Source: Eurosta solidaginis (Eukaryota; Arthropoda; Insecta; Diptera; Tephritidae). Taken from it: a stretch of 64,000 nucleotides of DNA. Numbering within the stretch: the stretch's first letter is position 1; each line of letters opens with the position of its first letter. A model generated the notes under the pieces. That model saw only the letters and a program-made list of their open reading frames with translations. It did not search any database and was not told where the DNA came from. The stretch spans positions 231,935,832 to 231,999,831 of the forward strand of contig NC_090319.1 of the NCBI RefSeq assembly GCF_040869045.1, in the 5' to 3' direction. Shown here piece after piece: positions 9,293 to 20,883 of this stretch. Made by a program: the position numbers and the translations under genes.

Positions 9293-11626
9293 GGCAGGAG
9301 GGTGGAGCCGTGTGTAGAAGACAACGAAAGTGGGGAAAGCTTCTGACCGCCATTCACTTGGGAATGGCCAGAGTGATTCTTTTGTATGCGGTTCAATTAG
9401 CTCACTAATGCCGGTCGCTTGCGGTCTAGTATCCTTTGGGTAGCCGCTAAACATCCGTTTAGCGGTGAGCTAATGTGAGAAGGCGACAACCTGGCTTGGC
9501 CACTCTGATATAATCGGTTTAAGGGCTAGCCGGGGGAGATCTCATCGGCAGCGTCTGTACACCTCTAGGTGCGGCTGCAAGCGGGCGTCTGTCTTGGAGC
9601 AAGCGGCTCGCTATATAAACGTGCCAAGTAATATTTTCACCCCCGCTGAGCGGGTTGTGCGCTGGGCTTGGGACCCGCCACGTAAAATCATACTCCAATG
9701 AAATATAACAACAAGCCTCGGATAAATACACTCTCTATTGATGACGCCATGGCAAACCTTTGAAGGACAATGAATTGAGTACATGCACCTGGAACGTCCG
9801 CTCCCTGAATGGGATTGGTGCAGATTCCCGGCTGGTTGATTTCCTCGTCAAAGCAAAATCTGACATCACCGCCATCCAAGAAATGCGTTGGACGAAGCAA
9901 GGAAGAAAGAAGATCAAAAATTGTGACATCTACTGGAGTCGCCAAGTTCTGGCGTTCACACCTGTGGATGAACGTCTCACCGCTATCCGAATAAAAGCAA
10001 ACTTTTTTAATATATCACTCATCTGCGCCCATGCGCCGACAGAGGAGAAAGAGGATGAGGTGAAAGACACTTTTTATGAACAATTAGAACGCACATACGA
10101 GCGCTGCCCTCGTCACGATATAAAAGTCGTGGTTGGTGACTTTAACGCCAGGGTGGGCAAAGAATGTGTTTTTGGCCCTACAGTCGGAAAGTTCAGCCTA
10201 CACAATGAAACTTCTCCTAACGGACTGAGGCTGATTGACTTTGCCGGTGCTCGAAACATGGTCATATCCAACACGAGGTTCATGCATAAAAGGATACATC
10301 AAGCTACATGGCTGTCTCCTGATCGAAATACTCGCAATCAAATCGATCACGTTGTGATAGACGGATGGAATGCCTCCAGTGTTTTAGATGTGCGCACGAT
10401 CCGAGGACCTAACATCGATTCGGACCATTATCTCGTTGCAGCCAAAATACGCACCCGCCTCAACGCGGCTATAACCAAGGAACAAAAAACACTAGGAAAA
10501 CTAGACCTCGAAAAGCTTCAACCACAACGGACTGCCAATGATTTCGCAACTCGACTCTCACACGTGCTCTCTGAGAGCACAGCTCATCCTGAAGGAATAC
10601 AGGAGCAGTGGGAGCATATTTCCAAATCACTTCGTACTGCCGCCGAGGAAAAAATTGGTTACCGGCGACCACGAAAAAACAACTGGTACGATGAAGAATG
10701 CCGCGTTGCAACTGAAAGAAAAGACGCTGCCTACAGGGCTACGTTAAAAGCGAGGGCGACAAGAGGAGTGTGTGAACGCCACCGTGAGTTGAAAAAGGAA
10801 GCGAGACGCCTTTTCAGGAAGAAAAAAGCAGAAGCAGAAAGGCGTGAGTGCGAGGAGCTTGAGCTGCTAGCCACCAGGAATAACGCCCGAAAATTTTACC
10901 AAAAAATACGGCAACAAACGGAAGGTTTTAAGACCCGGGCAAACTCCTGTAGGAACGAAAACGGCGACCTTTTAACTGATGCCCAGAGAGCGCTTAGATT
11001 ATGGAGGGAACACTTCTCTGTTCTCCTAAATGGAGGCAGCAATTCACCGCGCAGAGATGAAGAACTCAATCCCGCAATCGATGATGATGGAATATATGTC
11101 CCCCGCCCGATTATGACGAAGTTAGAATAGCAATAACCAGATTGAAAAACAACAAGGCCGTGGGCGCTGATGTATTGCCTGCGGAGCTATTCAAGTACGG
11201 CGGCGAAGAGTTGATAAGGCGCATGCAGCAGCTTCTTAGCAAAATATGGACGGAAGAGTGCATGCCCGACGGTTGGAATCTAAGTGGTCTTTGCCCAGTC
11301 CACAAGAAGGTTGATACTGCAAAATGTACCAACTATCGTGGTGCCGAGGTACCGCGAACCGGCTGATGGGACCGTATCAGTGCGGCTTCAGACCTGGGAA
11401 ATCTACCATCGACCAGATTTTCACAATGCGCAAAATCTTGGAAAAAACCTGTGAAAAAGGAATCGACACACGTCACCTCTTCGTCGACTTTAAAGCCGCC
11501 TTCGACAGCACGAAAAGGAGCTGCCTATATGCCGCTATGTCTGAATTTGGTTTCCCCGCAAAACGTATACGGCTGTGCAAAATGACGTTGAGCAACACCA
11601 TCAGGTCAGTCAGAATTGGAAAGGAC
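9293..11626 (+). mobile_element. RTE-like LINE, copy 1 (3'-truncated by the tandem-unit junction)
   Basis: Begins directly after the 13-bp target TAATAATGCGGAA (9280-9292) with about 400 bases of GC-richer leader. The coding part runs from 9698. Sequence matches copies 2 and 3 to about 11626, then switches to BEL sequence at the point corresponding to about 33555 in copy 3. The 3' third (rest of RT, TAAG tail) is missing. Strand and order match the endonuclease-RT layout of RTE-group LINEs. Confidence 0.85.
9698..11626 (+). pseudogene. RTE-like endonuclease-reverse transcriptase, copy 1
   Basis: Endonuclease motifs: TWNVRSLNGIG about 9787, IQEMRW about 9874, VVVGDFNARVG about 10129, DSDHYLV about 10419. 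A long basic linker (RLFRKKKAEAERREC) and the first RT blocks follow, with GFRPGKSTIDQIF about 11383 and LFVDFKAAFDS about 11478. Defects: a 1-base loss near 9744 after the likely start, a 57-base in-frame deletion after TGGAGT at about 9937 (shared with copy 2), a 1-base loss in the C-run at about 11100 that gives a stop at 11130, and a deletion between NYRG and GPYQCGF (about 11345) found in all three copies that removes an RT segment. Confidence 0.82.
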
Positions 11627-11792
11627 CACTGATTATTCCTTTTTGGTATTTCTTCCAACTCCCAGAATTTACGAAGCTGACTATGTAAATTATTATCTTC
11701 TCCTATCGACACTTTGGTAGCAAAGCAAGAGACGTCTGCAGTGTCCGATGCCCCAGTGACAATCCACCCGAACACGATCTCTTGAGATAAAA

Positions 11793-12524
11793 GATTTTTA
11801 TGAATTTTTTAAATATAAACGAGCTCTAGGCCAAATATTTGTATATTCTTAATAAAACACAATACGTGAATTTTTGATATACAATTATATTATTTAATTT
11901 GTCGATATTTCGACTTCAGTCTGAAGTCATCATCAGGACTAGGTACGAAAAGAACAAACATACATATTAAAATCATAAAAATACACATTTGCACAAGTAC
12001 AGAACTTACATTTTTGAATGCAATATGTCGACTAGTGTAACAAAAATATAAGTTTACGAACAGTGCAAAGCAAATAACAATAAAATGTAAATAACACACA
12101 GCCGTTATCATAAACAAAAAATGAACATAAGCAGAAAGTTATCTAAATGAGTAGTGAGCGCCGCTCAAGTGATATCAGCTGCAGCCTGCAGGTGAACTCT
12201 TTGGTAAACAGTGGGAGATGCTCTTATCTATTATTGTTGTTGTTGTTGATCAGCTGCCTAAAGGCAGAGGCAATACCAATTGTATCAGATTTGAAGTTCA
12301 TCCGTTTGTCGCTGGGTGTATTTATTATGTGCAGCATCTCTAATATGTAGCGTTTGTTGTAATTCCTCTCTTGCTGTAGAATTTCTACATTTTCTAAATT
12401 GGGAGAGTGTCCAGTTTCTCTGCAATGCTGTGTTAGCGCCGTTTTGCCATCATTAGGGTTGTTGCGATTTTTAATATTCGTTTTATGCCCGGAAATCCTC
12501 GTTTTTAATTTCGATTTTTATGAA
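11793..12524 (-). mobile_element. 5'-truncated Penelope-like element with 12-bp target duplication
   Basis: GATTTTTATGAA occurs at 11793-11804 and 12513-12524. Copy 2 has this 12-mer once (about 25210) with no insert. The 708-bp insert (11805-12512) reads on the minus strand as the end of a Penelope GIY-YIG region: KTRISGHKTNIKNRN, KTALTQHCRETGHSP, NYNKRYILEMLHI. The terminal region with a hammerhead-like motif follows. The reverse-transcriptase part is missing, as expected for 5' truncation during target-primed insertion. Confidence 0.85.
11901..11937 (-). other. Hammerhead-ribozyme-like motif at the Penelope 3' end
   Basis: On the minus strand: CTGATGA (11930-11936), a strong hairpin GACTTCA...TGAAGTC, then GAAA (11908-11911). 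This matches the CUGANGA...GAAA hammerhead core, which is reported in Penelope-like elements. One extra base lies between CTGATGA and the stem, so self-cleavage is uncertain. It could instead be only a conserved terminal hairpin of this element group. Confidence 0.45.
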
Positions 12525-12539
12525 GACAACGTTTCACGC

Positions 12540-14190
12540 CATCTAACATAACTTTAGGGTATACATCTCCTCCAGTTAAAACATCTATAGGACCACTTTG
12601 TAAAAATTTCGAATCCGCTAAAGTTACTTTAGGGAGCTAGTCGAGAATGGTTTCATCGATAGACGTCGATGGCAAGTTACCTGTAATTTGTGGTAGTACG
12701 AATGCCGTGGCTTCTATGAAAAGGTTTGTGTCACGTGGTGAGCCCAAAATAAAGGAGAAACCTTTCGAAGAATTATTGCAGACCTTTTGGCTTAACCCTG
12801 AAATAACCACGTTGATTTTCGAAACTGGTAGCTTAAGAAGGCTCCGTATTCGCTCCGAAATAAACGACGCTTCTACAGCAGAATCAATTAACGCACGCGC
12901 GACGTATGTTGAACCCAAATAACAAATGTGAACCAAGGCGGTTCCGAGAAGGGCAGAGGATAAAGCTGACGATTTCAGATTATTTTTATCTAATGGTAAA
13001 TTTGTTTTCGAAGTGGACTGTATATTTATGTGGAGTGTTTGTGAAGAAGTTCCAGCTGGAGCTTCTTTAGTCGTTTGTGGTTTGGAAGACACTCTATGAA
13101 GTAGAGTGTGGTGCCTACTCTTGCACGTAGTGTAGGAATATTGACTTATACAGTCCTTTATTGAATTGCCTTTCCTGAGGCAATTGAGACAGCAGTTGTG
13201 CTTTTTTATTGCTGCGAACCTATCGTTAACGGAAAGGGCGAGAAATTCGGTGCATAACCGTAGGGGATGGTTTTGCTTCGGACATAACACGCAGTTTGAA
13301 TTTGAAACTTTTGTAACAAGAGCTACTTTCTTTTGGCTCGCGTTGTTGCTCGAATGTGCCGATGATTTTTGAAGGGTGTTAGGCGACGATGATGAAGGTG
13401 CACCTTTCACATCCAGTGTAGACTCCAGGGTCCTGTACCGCTGTCTCAAAAATGTATCCATTTGTCCCCAGTTCGGTAGAGCCGCTTTGTCCGCTGAGGA
13501 TTGTTCCCATAAACCGGGCGTTGTCTCCCGTAGGCGATTCGAACACAGATAAATTAGAATTAGGTCCCAATCCTTGACCTTGACGTTATACATTTCCAGG
13601 GCGAATAAGCATCCATAAATGTCTCGCTGGAGCTGCTTTAACGATGTTGCACTTTCAGTCCGAATGACTGTAAGCGAAAAAAGCGCCTTTAAATGACTGT
13701 TGACCAACACCCGTTTATTTTCGTATGCCGCTTTCAAGTTAGACCACGCCATTTCGAAGCCTAAATTGGTTATGGGGGCTTTCGCGACGATTTCCTTTGC
13801 TTCACCACTTGTTCTCTGAAGCAGGTGGTAAAGATTTTCGACGTCCTCCAGTCGCGAATTTTTAATGTAAATCGCTGTGAATAGATCGCGAAAGGATGGC
13901 CAAGACACATAATCACCATGGAATATTTCCGCATCACATGGCGGTAAACGCAAACTATTTGAGGATGTGGCTACTTAGGCAGGGACAGTGGCTGGAGCAA
14001 CGCTTGCTTCGGCCTGTTGGATGTATTCAGTAATGCATGACAAGCAGGATATATAATCCCTAAGACATGTTGACTGCTTTGCTTTGACCGCTTCTACTTC
14101 GTCCTCATTATTCAAGGATTGTAAGCATTTTTCATATGCTAACTTTGTGTTCGACCAAGCGTCGATTAATTCTGCTTTTACAATTTCCAA
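12540..14190 (-). pseudogene. BEL/Pao Gag-protease, copy 1
   Basis: Read from 14190 leftwards. The N-terminal Gag helix region (MEIVKAELIDAWSNTKLAYE) ends in a stop at about 13974 (TTAGGC where copy 2 has TTGGGC). The BEL-type Gag domain (DUF1759-like) follows, with AEIFHGDYVSWPSFRDLF. Next is a nucleocapsid with C/H boxes (CVLCPKQNHPLRLC, then CLNCLRKGNSIKDC, whose His is Asn here but His in copy 2), then an aspartic-protease segment with ALIDSAVEASF. The usual catalytic D-S/T-G is DSA in both copies. A stop after ETILD (about 12637) is also shared. The frame then continues as the protease-RT linker (GPIDVLTGGDVYPKVML) to the Penelope insertion. Confidence 0.85.
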
Positions 14191-16102
14191 GGAGGTTTTC
14201 GAATTTTCCTTTAAATAGGCTTCATTGAAATCCTCGTTGAACTCAACGATCTGAGCACCTAGTAAAGTATCTTAAGACCATATTTACTCTCAAATGTACA
14301 ACGTTTTATATGCCGAAAAGAAAGGGTTCGAAAAATGGCCAATAATGGAGTGCTTCAAAGTGTTAATACAGTCAAAGGGAATGATAAGCGCCCCCAACTG
14401 GATCTAGAGATCAAAATATTTCGCGTATTTTGCGAATTTAATTCAATGCTAATGTTTGAAGAATTTCCTACGGTGTCAAGGTACAAATTTCGTACTGGGC
14501 TGTATGTTCCTACAAATGTACCTTGTATGTATATGTACGGTATATCAAAATAGGAAAAAGGTAAAGTCAACAAATGAGTGATCACAATTGAACTCTCATG
14601 TAATGAGAACAATAAGAAAAAGGTTGGCGAAACAAAGAATTATACGTATGTATGTACCGAATTTACCAATGTTGGGTTTTTATATTGGGTGACGGCGAAA
14701 AGGGGGAAGAACACGACTTTGATGAGATCGTATGTCGGTCAAATCGCAAACGAGCTAATTCGTTTTTACCTAAGTAAATAACCGGCTGATATCAAATATT
14801 TGAAACTAAGAGGGGAAAAGCGCGAAATATTAAATATTCTCTCCGTTCGAGAGATTGGATTTGGAGTGCTATATGTAAATTTGTATGAAAGTTTATATAT
14901 ATGTATGTATGTGTGTATGTATATACAACACTTTCCAACCTCACTACGAAGTTCTTAAAACGAGCAGACATCTTGGATTTTAGGCTAAATAATCCGCCAC
15001 GAAAATCAAAATAGGTACTTTACTAAAAAAATTAAGTCAAATTAATTTAACGCAACTTCAATAAGGATTTTATATGAAAATTTAAAACTTTCCAAATAAA
15101 CCGACGGATTAGAATTTATTAGCACAAACTTACACGACCATATACATCTGTTTATTATACGATTTTTAATTTTTGTGCACTTCTTGAAAGAAAACCGAAG
15201 TCACTTAAACAATTCACTTTAAATCAAATTTAATTGAAATTTAAATATAATCTATAATAATTTTTTTATTTTTTTCCCCTTTTTTCAAAACTTTGACACT
15301 TTTGCTTTTCATTAGTTTTTTGTTTAATTTTGTTTTGGTTTCCTTTCTTACACTTGACACTTGTTTGCACTTAAACAGATTTAATTTATGTAATTAACGC
15401 ATAAAAGAACGACGTTTGTTTGTTTTATTTTATTTCAATAATCACTGCACTAAATATGCACTCAACAATCTATTTTTTAACTTACGAGCACCTGATTTTC
15501 CAAAGTTTTTTTTTTTTTTGATGTTGTGGTTTTTGTCCAATTTCTTTTTCCTTCTTTCCTTTGTTGTCTCTCCCGATTTGCATTTTCTTTTTACTATAAG
15601 ATTGTATTTTTTGAATTGAGCCGATTAGTACTGTTGCTGTGGGCTCGTCGGCTCGAAGACCAAATGTTTATCTACACAAACAAAATAGTATGCCAGTTCG
15701 AACTCACGGCAATTCGACGAAACGAAAAAGAGGAAAAGAAAAAAAACGGTAATTAATGTTTTAATCATATATAGAGGTAAATATGTTAAAGACAATAGCG
15801 GCATATACACAGATATATGCGGATTTAGGAATTAGAAAAGGTAAAATTACAATGGATTAAATATACTGAAAAATAAGGATTTTACCTTAGCTTGAAAATG
15901 TTGCTTTGGAACGCTGTCTCAACTGCTGTCATAAGTAGAAGACTTAAGGCTCTTCAGTTGAGCGCAGCGTTCGTGAACTCCAATAGCGTTTTCTTATCTG
16001 GCAAAAGTGTTACGCTTTTTGTACGCCGCGCAAGGGTTGTAAATATACTTTGTTCTGTTCTAAAAAGCAGGTAACCCCTTCACGGGGTATTTCGTTCTTT
16101 TG
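14191..16102. other. Probable BEL/Pao leader and LTR region, copy 1
   Basis: No gene. Lies upstream (right) of the minus-strand Gag. It is AT-rich, with a T-rich tract at 15505-15520 and a TATG/TGTA microsatellite at about 14895-14935. It pairs base-for-base with 26880-29435 apart from the MITE there. GTTGGGGGCGCTTATC on the minus strand near 14385-14400 could be a primer-binding site just outside the LTR, but I cannot match it to a tRNA with confidence. Small open frames here look accidental. Confidence 0.4.
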
Positions 16103-16110
16103 TGAAAATT

Positions 16111-17235
16111 CATATATTTGTACTACCGACTTGTTTCTTTATTTATTGTAAATTTGTTTTTTGGTTTCGGGTTTACAGTCCAATGAATCAGAAAAACGCC
16201 TTTTTCATTTTCTCGCCAACGTTTCGACCTTTTATTTTGGTCTTCTTCAGGGCCTAATGACAAAAATATATAAAACTTAGTATATAAGGCCTTGCATTGC
16301 AAAAGAGGGTTAATAATTATTAATTACATATACACACAAAAGTACATATGTATATAACATAATTGAAATCACAGATTCTGTACTCAAAATTACTGCGTTC
16401 TTCCTTGTCCAGTTGTTTTGTATAGATGTTTTGTTTTCTGCATTGTGCAGAAATGGTCATATATAAAATTTTAAATTATAGGACTTATTTATAAATTTGA
16501 ATAAAATTTAAAAGAAATAAGTAATAAAATGAACACAATGTAAATTCAAACAACAAACTATATATATACGTATTTGGCGTTTGTTGATATTTTGTCAGCC
16601 GGTTCGTGCTTGATGGACTATGTAGAGCAGCTGATGATTGTTGACATCGTTAGAAAATACACGTATAGATGTCGCTGATGTTTTTAGCTTCTACGCTTCT
16701 TTTATTAACGCAGTTTTTATCAGCTTTAATAAATATTTCTTGTAATAGGATTCTTTTTCCCCAACTTTTCTCTCTAGCCAATACTTTAGTTCCTTCGAAG
16801 TCAAATCTATGTCCAAAAGTAATAGCGTGGAGGGCGAGTGCACTTTTTTCTGTTTCTTCTTCGCAACAGTTTTTCTATGTTGATTTAGGCGTTTGTATAA
16901 ATGTTGAGATGTAGTGCCTATGTAACTTTTTCTTCGCTGGCAGTCAATACAGTCTATTTTGTATACAACGTTCTTTTCTTTATTTGTTGGTATTTTGTCT
17001 TTAATCTTGTTGTACATTTTCCCAACATTGTTTTTATTTTTGTACGCAAAACGGACGTTCGCAGTGAACTCTTTGAATTTGTTTGTAATACATTTTGTAA
17101 TATACGGGAAATATGAAATTGTCATAGTTTTAATTTCTGCTAATTGCATAAAATTAGCAAAACTTAGGGCGCGGAAATTCTTTTTACTCAAATGTCGGAA
17201 AAACAATATCATTCCAAAACATATAATAAATAACG
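16111..17235 (-). pseudogene. Penelope-like copy, internally deleted (minus arm)
   Basis: Read leftwards from 17212. The first ~22 residues (ILFFRHLSKKNFRALSFANF) look like the start of a Penelope ORF. They are joined directly to LAEIKTMTISYFPYI, which in the plus copy lies after the RT. The whole RT is therefore deleted, probably at a short shared string around GCAATTAGCAG. The GIY-YIG endonuclease follows: VVYKIDCIDCQRRKSYIGTT, with the tail frameshifted (KKKQKKVHSP versus KKETEKSALA). The arm ends in the terminal hairpin region near 16210-16250. Confidence 0.8.
16211..16252 (-). other. Hammerhead-like terminal motif, left Penelope arm
   Basis: Minus strand: CTGAAGA (16244-16250), GACC/GGTC stem with an A-rich loop, GAAA (16222-16225), then CGTTGGCGAG. 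Same layout as the motif at 20888-20917 and analogous to the one at 11901-11937 from a different Penelope family. One base separates CTGAAGA from the stem. Confidence 0.4.
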
Positions 17236-18152
17236 TAGGGTAGAGGGGGGAGGCTTCGACAGGTTAAGAGAAAATAATTTTTTTAGAGAAACTAGAATGA
17301 GAAATAGATAACTCCTTTCATAATTACTGATGCCATGTATGTTTATGACACTTCGGATTTGTGGTTAATATTCCACATGCTTTTTTTTTCTAAGTTATAA
17401 TCAAATAACCAAAAACAAAAAATATGACAAAACCTCCCTTTTTCGGGGAGGCTTCGTCAGTCATCTGGGTGGCTTCGACATTGGGTGGGAGGTTTCGACA
17501 TTTATCAAATATAGCAATTTAACCAGCAAAATAAAAAGAGGATGTTGGAAAAAACTCTAAATACGATTTTTAATTCATATTTGTTGTTATTTATTTCAAT
17601 ACAGTAAAAATAAACAGTAAAAATAAAGTATAACTGCACTTTTAACGAACATCTAAATTTGAAAAATCAAAGTTAAAAATAAACTTGCTTTGCGCACGTG
17701 AAGTTCCTGGTGGATGTTCAGTTGTGGGCAATATACTTTTTATATCCTGCTTTGAAACCAAGTGTCTGTCTTCTACAATCGGTTCATAGAAATATTGGGT
17801 TTTATTTTGATGTCTGAGGAATTTCGCGACGTACGTCGAATTTTCAACTCTCAACTTCAAATCTTAATTTTATTGCAATATTAATGGGCAGAAAACTCAT
17901 GTTATATATTCTATATTGTACACTTTACACGCGAATACTTACCAGCAATTTTTACATCAACACTTTTCAAAAATAAAAAATCTCGTCTGCATACTACCGC
18001 CGTTGAGCAAGCACTGAATAGCTTTCATGACAGCGTCACACTCAATTTGGTTACTGTTTATTGGTGGAATAAGAACAATGGCAGTAATAACGGCGGCCAA
18101 ATTTGAAAAAGTCGAAGCCTCCCTCATGTCGAAGCCTCCCCCTTCTACCCTA
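17236..18152. mobile_element. pogo-like DNA transposon remnant with TA duplication
   Basis: TA flanks the element at 17236-17237 and 18151-18152. Terminal inverted repeats start GGGTAGAGGGGGGAGGCTTC (left) and, as reverse complement, GGGTAGAAGGGGGAGGCTTC (right), and continue CGAC. More GGCTTCGAC copies lie inside at about 17449-17500 and 18115-18140. A minus-strand ORF at 17642-17860 ends in a pattern (VEDRHLVSKQDI...FNFDFSNLDV) like the C-terminal tail after the DDE domain of pogo/Tigger transposases. The catalytic domain is gone, so the element is non-autonomous. Confidence 0.75.
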
Positions 18153-20490
18153 AGCTGCACCTTCCAAAGTTTTGAAAATGACGCACCATACAACAAACAG
18201 ATTGGCCACTTAATTTCAGATTTTCGAAGGAAAATACTTAACTTGGAAATAAAAATCTCCTTTTGGAAGATAAATCGACTAGAACAACAAATCAATAATG
18301 TAAGATCAATTATCCAATCCAGAAGCTTACCTAACACGAATGATTTTTTCCGAACACAAGAAATTAGCTATCAAAATAGACACGAAGTAACCATAAATAA
18401 CTTGAACACAAAGTACAACAAACTAGAATCAACTCAAATACAAACACACATCACATCTGACACAACATGCTTTATACACAATGCAACAACTATAAATTTA
18501 CCAAAAGACGTTATGCTCTTAATGGGCTTAGGCCCAAACTTTGGACTACCAACAACTCCTAACAAGCTACCAACCAAACAGATAATAGCAGAAGTGGAGT
18601 GCATTATGCAAAATTGCGTAGATCCCCAAAACAGAAACGAAATCAGACAAACGGTGACACGCACAATATTACAAGCGAAATCAACAGCAAGAAAATCCAA
18701 TTTAGAAAACTTCCTACTACAAAAAGAAAAAAGTTGCATACAGTTTTTTTAAGAACAATCCTGAAATAATATGCGCTAGATCGGATAAAGGAAATAAATC
18801 TGTGTTTATGTACAAAAACGACCTATTAAAACTTGGAGAGGAGATGCTCAGCGAAACTGACATATACAAGGCCATAACTGACCCAACAAACAAAATACAA
18901 ATCAAAAACAATCTGTTTGTAAAAACCCTATTCAATAGAGGTAAAATAGACTCCCTAACTAAACGGAAACTTACAACGTACAACGCAAACCCACCAAGGA
19001 TATAAAAAAAAAAAAAAAAAAGGATATACTTCGCACCAAAACACCACAAAAACGAAATTCCAATGCCACTTAGACCGATCTCCGCCGACTATGATGGACC
19101 AACAACAGCACTGTCGAAATATGCAACAGCGATTCTAGCCAAAATACCAAAATCGCAGTCCCACATATACAATTCATTTGAATTTAAAGCATTCATCGCC
19201 CAACAAACACACGAACCGGGCCAAATACAAGTATCATTTGACGTAAAAAGCCTATTTACAAATCCGTCAGTTGATTCTATTTTAATAATCTTAACCGAGA
19301 GGTGGAGGGAAATTGAATCCATCACAAATCTTTCGCAAAGTGAATTTATCGAAATGATTACTCTTTGCACAAAAACAGCTATTTTCAATTTAACGAACAG
19401 TTCTATGCACAGAATTTCGGTTGCCCAATGGGATCACCCATCAGCTGTATTCTAGTAGAAATTCTAATGGACAACGTTTTAGAACGAGCCATTCAGAGAG
19501 TAAAAGAAGAACTAGAATTCAACATTAGCATAATTAAGAAATACGTAGACGACCTATACCTACTACCACCTGATCACATCCTTCCATCGGTCTTAAAAAT
19601 ATTCAATGCCATAGAACCAGGAATCGAGTTCACATTTGAAAAAGAACAACAAAATATGCTACCATTCTTGGATATGGTTATTTTCAGAAACGCACAGGAT
19701 GGAATCTTTAACACGGACTGGTACCGTAAACCAGTCTCATCAGGTCGTATTTTGAATTATAGGTCAATACATCCATTAACCCAAAAAATCAGCACCGCAA
19801 AAGGGTTAATAAACAGAGTTCTTAACTTAAGTGATGAAAAATACCACAACAAGAACAAATTAATTATAAAAGGCATCCTCAAAGCGAACGTATATCCGCC
19901 AAAATTGGTTTCAAGATTAATAAATCATTATAAAATATCCATCGACAACAAAAACACCGACCCAATATTATACGAGCACCAACGCTCAACAACAATTAGC
20001 AGAAATTAAAACTATGACAATTTCATATTTCCCGTATATTACAAAATGTATTACAAACAAATTCAAAGAGTTCACTGCCAACGTCCGTTTTGCGTACAAA
20101 AATAAAAACAATGTTGGGAAAATGTACAACAAGATTAAAGACAAAATACCAACAAATAAAGAAAAGAACGTTGTATACAAAATATACTGTATTGACTGCC
20201 AGCGAAGAAAAAGTTACATAGGCACTACATCTCAACATTTATACAAACGCCTAAATCAACATAGAAAAACTGTTGCGAAGAAAGAAACAGAAAAAAGTGC
20301 ACTCGCCCTCCACGCTATTACTTTTGGACATAGATTTGACTTCGAAGGAACTAAAGTATTGGCTAGAGAGAAAAGTTGGGGAAAAAAAATCCTATTACAA
20401 GAAATATTTATTAAAGCTGATAAAAACTGCGTTAATAAAAGAAGCGTAGAAGCTAAAAACATCAGCGACATCTATACGTGTATTTTCTAG
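18153..20490 (+). pseudogene. Penelope-like reverse transcriptase-GIY-YIG endonuclease
   Basis: The N-terminal region (from 18153; the upstream open frame lies in the pogo element and is not part of the gene) contains CTFQSFENDAPYNKQIGHL. It shifts frame near 18730 (then NNPEIICARSDKGNKSV). RT: FAPKHHKNEIPMPLRPIS about 19030, VSFDVKSLFTN about 19232, frameshift near 19370, GCPMGSPIS about 19422, catalytic YVDD at 19542-19553, MLPFLDM about 19660. A further frameshift near 19990 leads to the GIY-YIG domain: VVYKIYCIDCQRRKSYIGTT about 20171. The ORF ends at 20490. A 24-base insertion at 19003-19026 adds an in-frame stop. It would nick and reverse-transcribe at the target. Confidence 0.85.
18998..19027. 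repeat. A18 tract flanked by GGATAT direct repeats inside the Penelope RT
   Basis: GGATAT (18998-19003), eighteen A (19004-19021), GGATAT (19022-19027). The expected coding sequence has GGATAT once (P-R-I-Y-F-A). The net insertion is 24 bases and creates TAA without shifting frame. It looks like a minimal poly-A retro-insertion with a 6-bp duplication. Slippage alone would not duplicate GGATAT on the far side. Confidence 0.6.
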
Positions 20491-20883
20491 CGATGTCAAC
20501 AATCATCAGCTGCTCTACATAATCCATCAAGCACGAACCGGCTGACAAAATATCAACAACCGTCAAATACGTATATATATAGTTTGTTTTTTGAATTTAC
20601 ATTGTGTTCATTTTATTACTTATTTCTTTTAAATTTTATTCAAATTTATAAATAAGTCCTATAATTTAAAATTTTATATATGACCATTTCTGCACAATGC
20701 AGAAAACAAAACATCTATACAAAACAACTGGACAAGGAAGAACGCAGTAATTTTGAGTAAGAATCTGTGATTTCAATAATTGTGTTATATATGTACTTTT
20801 GTGTGTATATGTAATTAATAATTATTAACCCTCTTTTCCAATGCAAGGCCTTATATACTAAGTTTTATATTTTTTTGTCATTA

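Larger units (their letters stand above)
11627..16102 (-). mobile_element. BEL/Pao LTR retrotransposon fragment, copy 1
   Basis: Minus-strand 5' portion of a BEL/Pao element: upstream region at the right, Gag, nucleocapsid and protease, then the start of the Pol linker, cut at about 11626 by the unit junction. RT, RNase H and integrase are absent. The 708-bp Penelope fragment at 11805-12512 interrupts it. The same fragment recurs at 25045-29435. The right boundary, and so the exact LTR, cannot be fixed from the sequence alone. Confidence 0.75.

Noticed and set aside
9400..9480. GCCGCTAAAC...GTTTAGCGG hairpin as an RNA gene or terminator
   Set aside because: It is part of the RTE leader in copies 1 and 2 and is partly deleted in copy 3. 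No independent support.
18027..18152. Start of the Penelope ORF at 18027
   Set aside because: This part lies inside the pogo-like element. The reading frame only happens to be open across the border.
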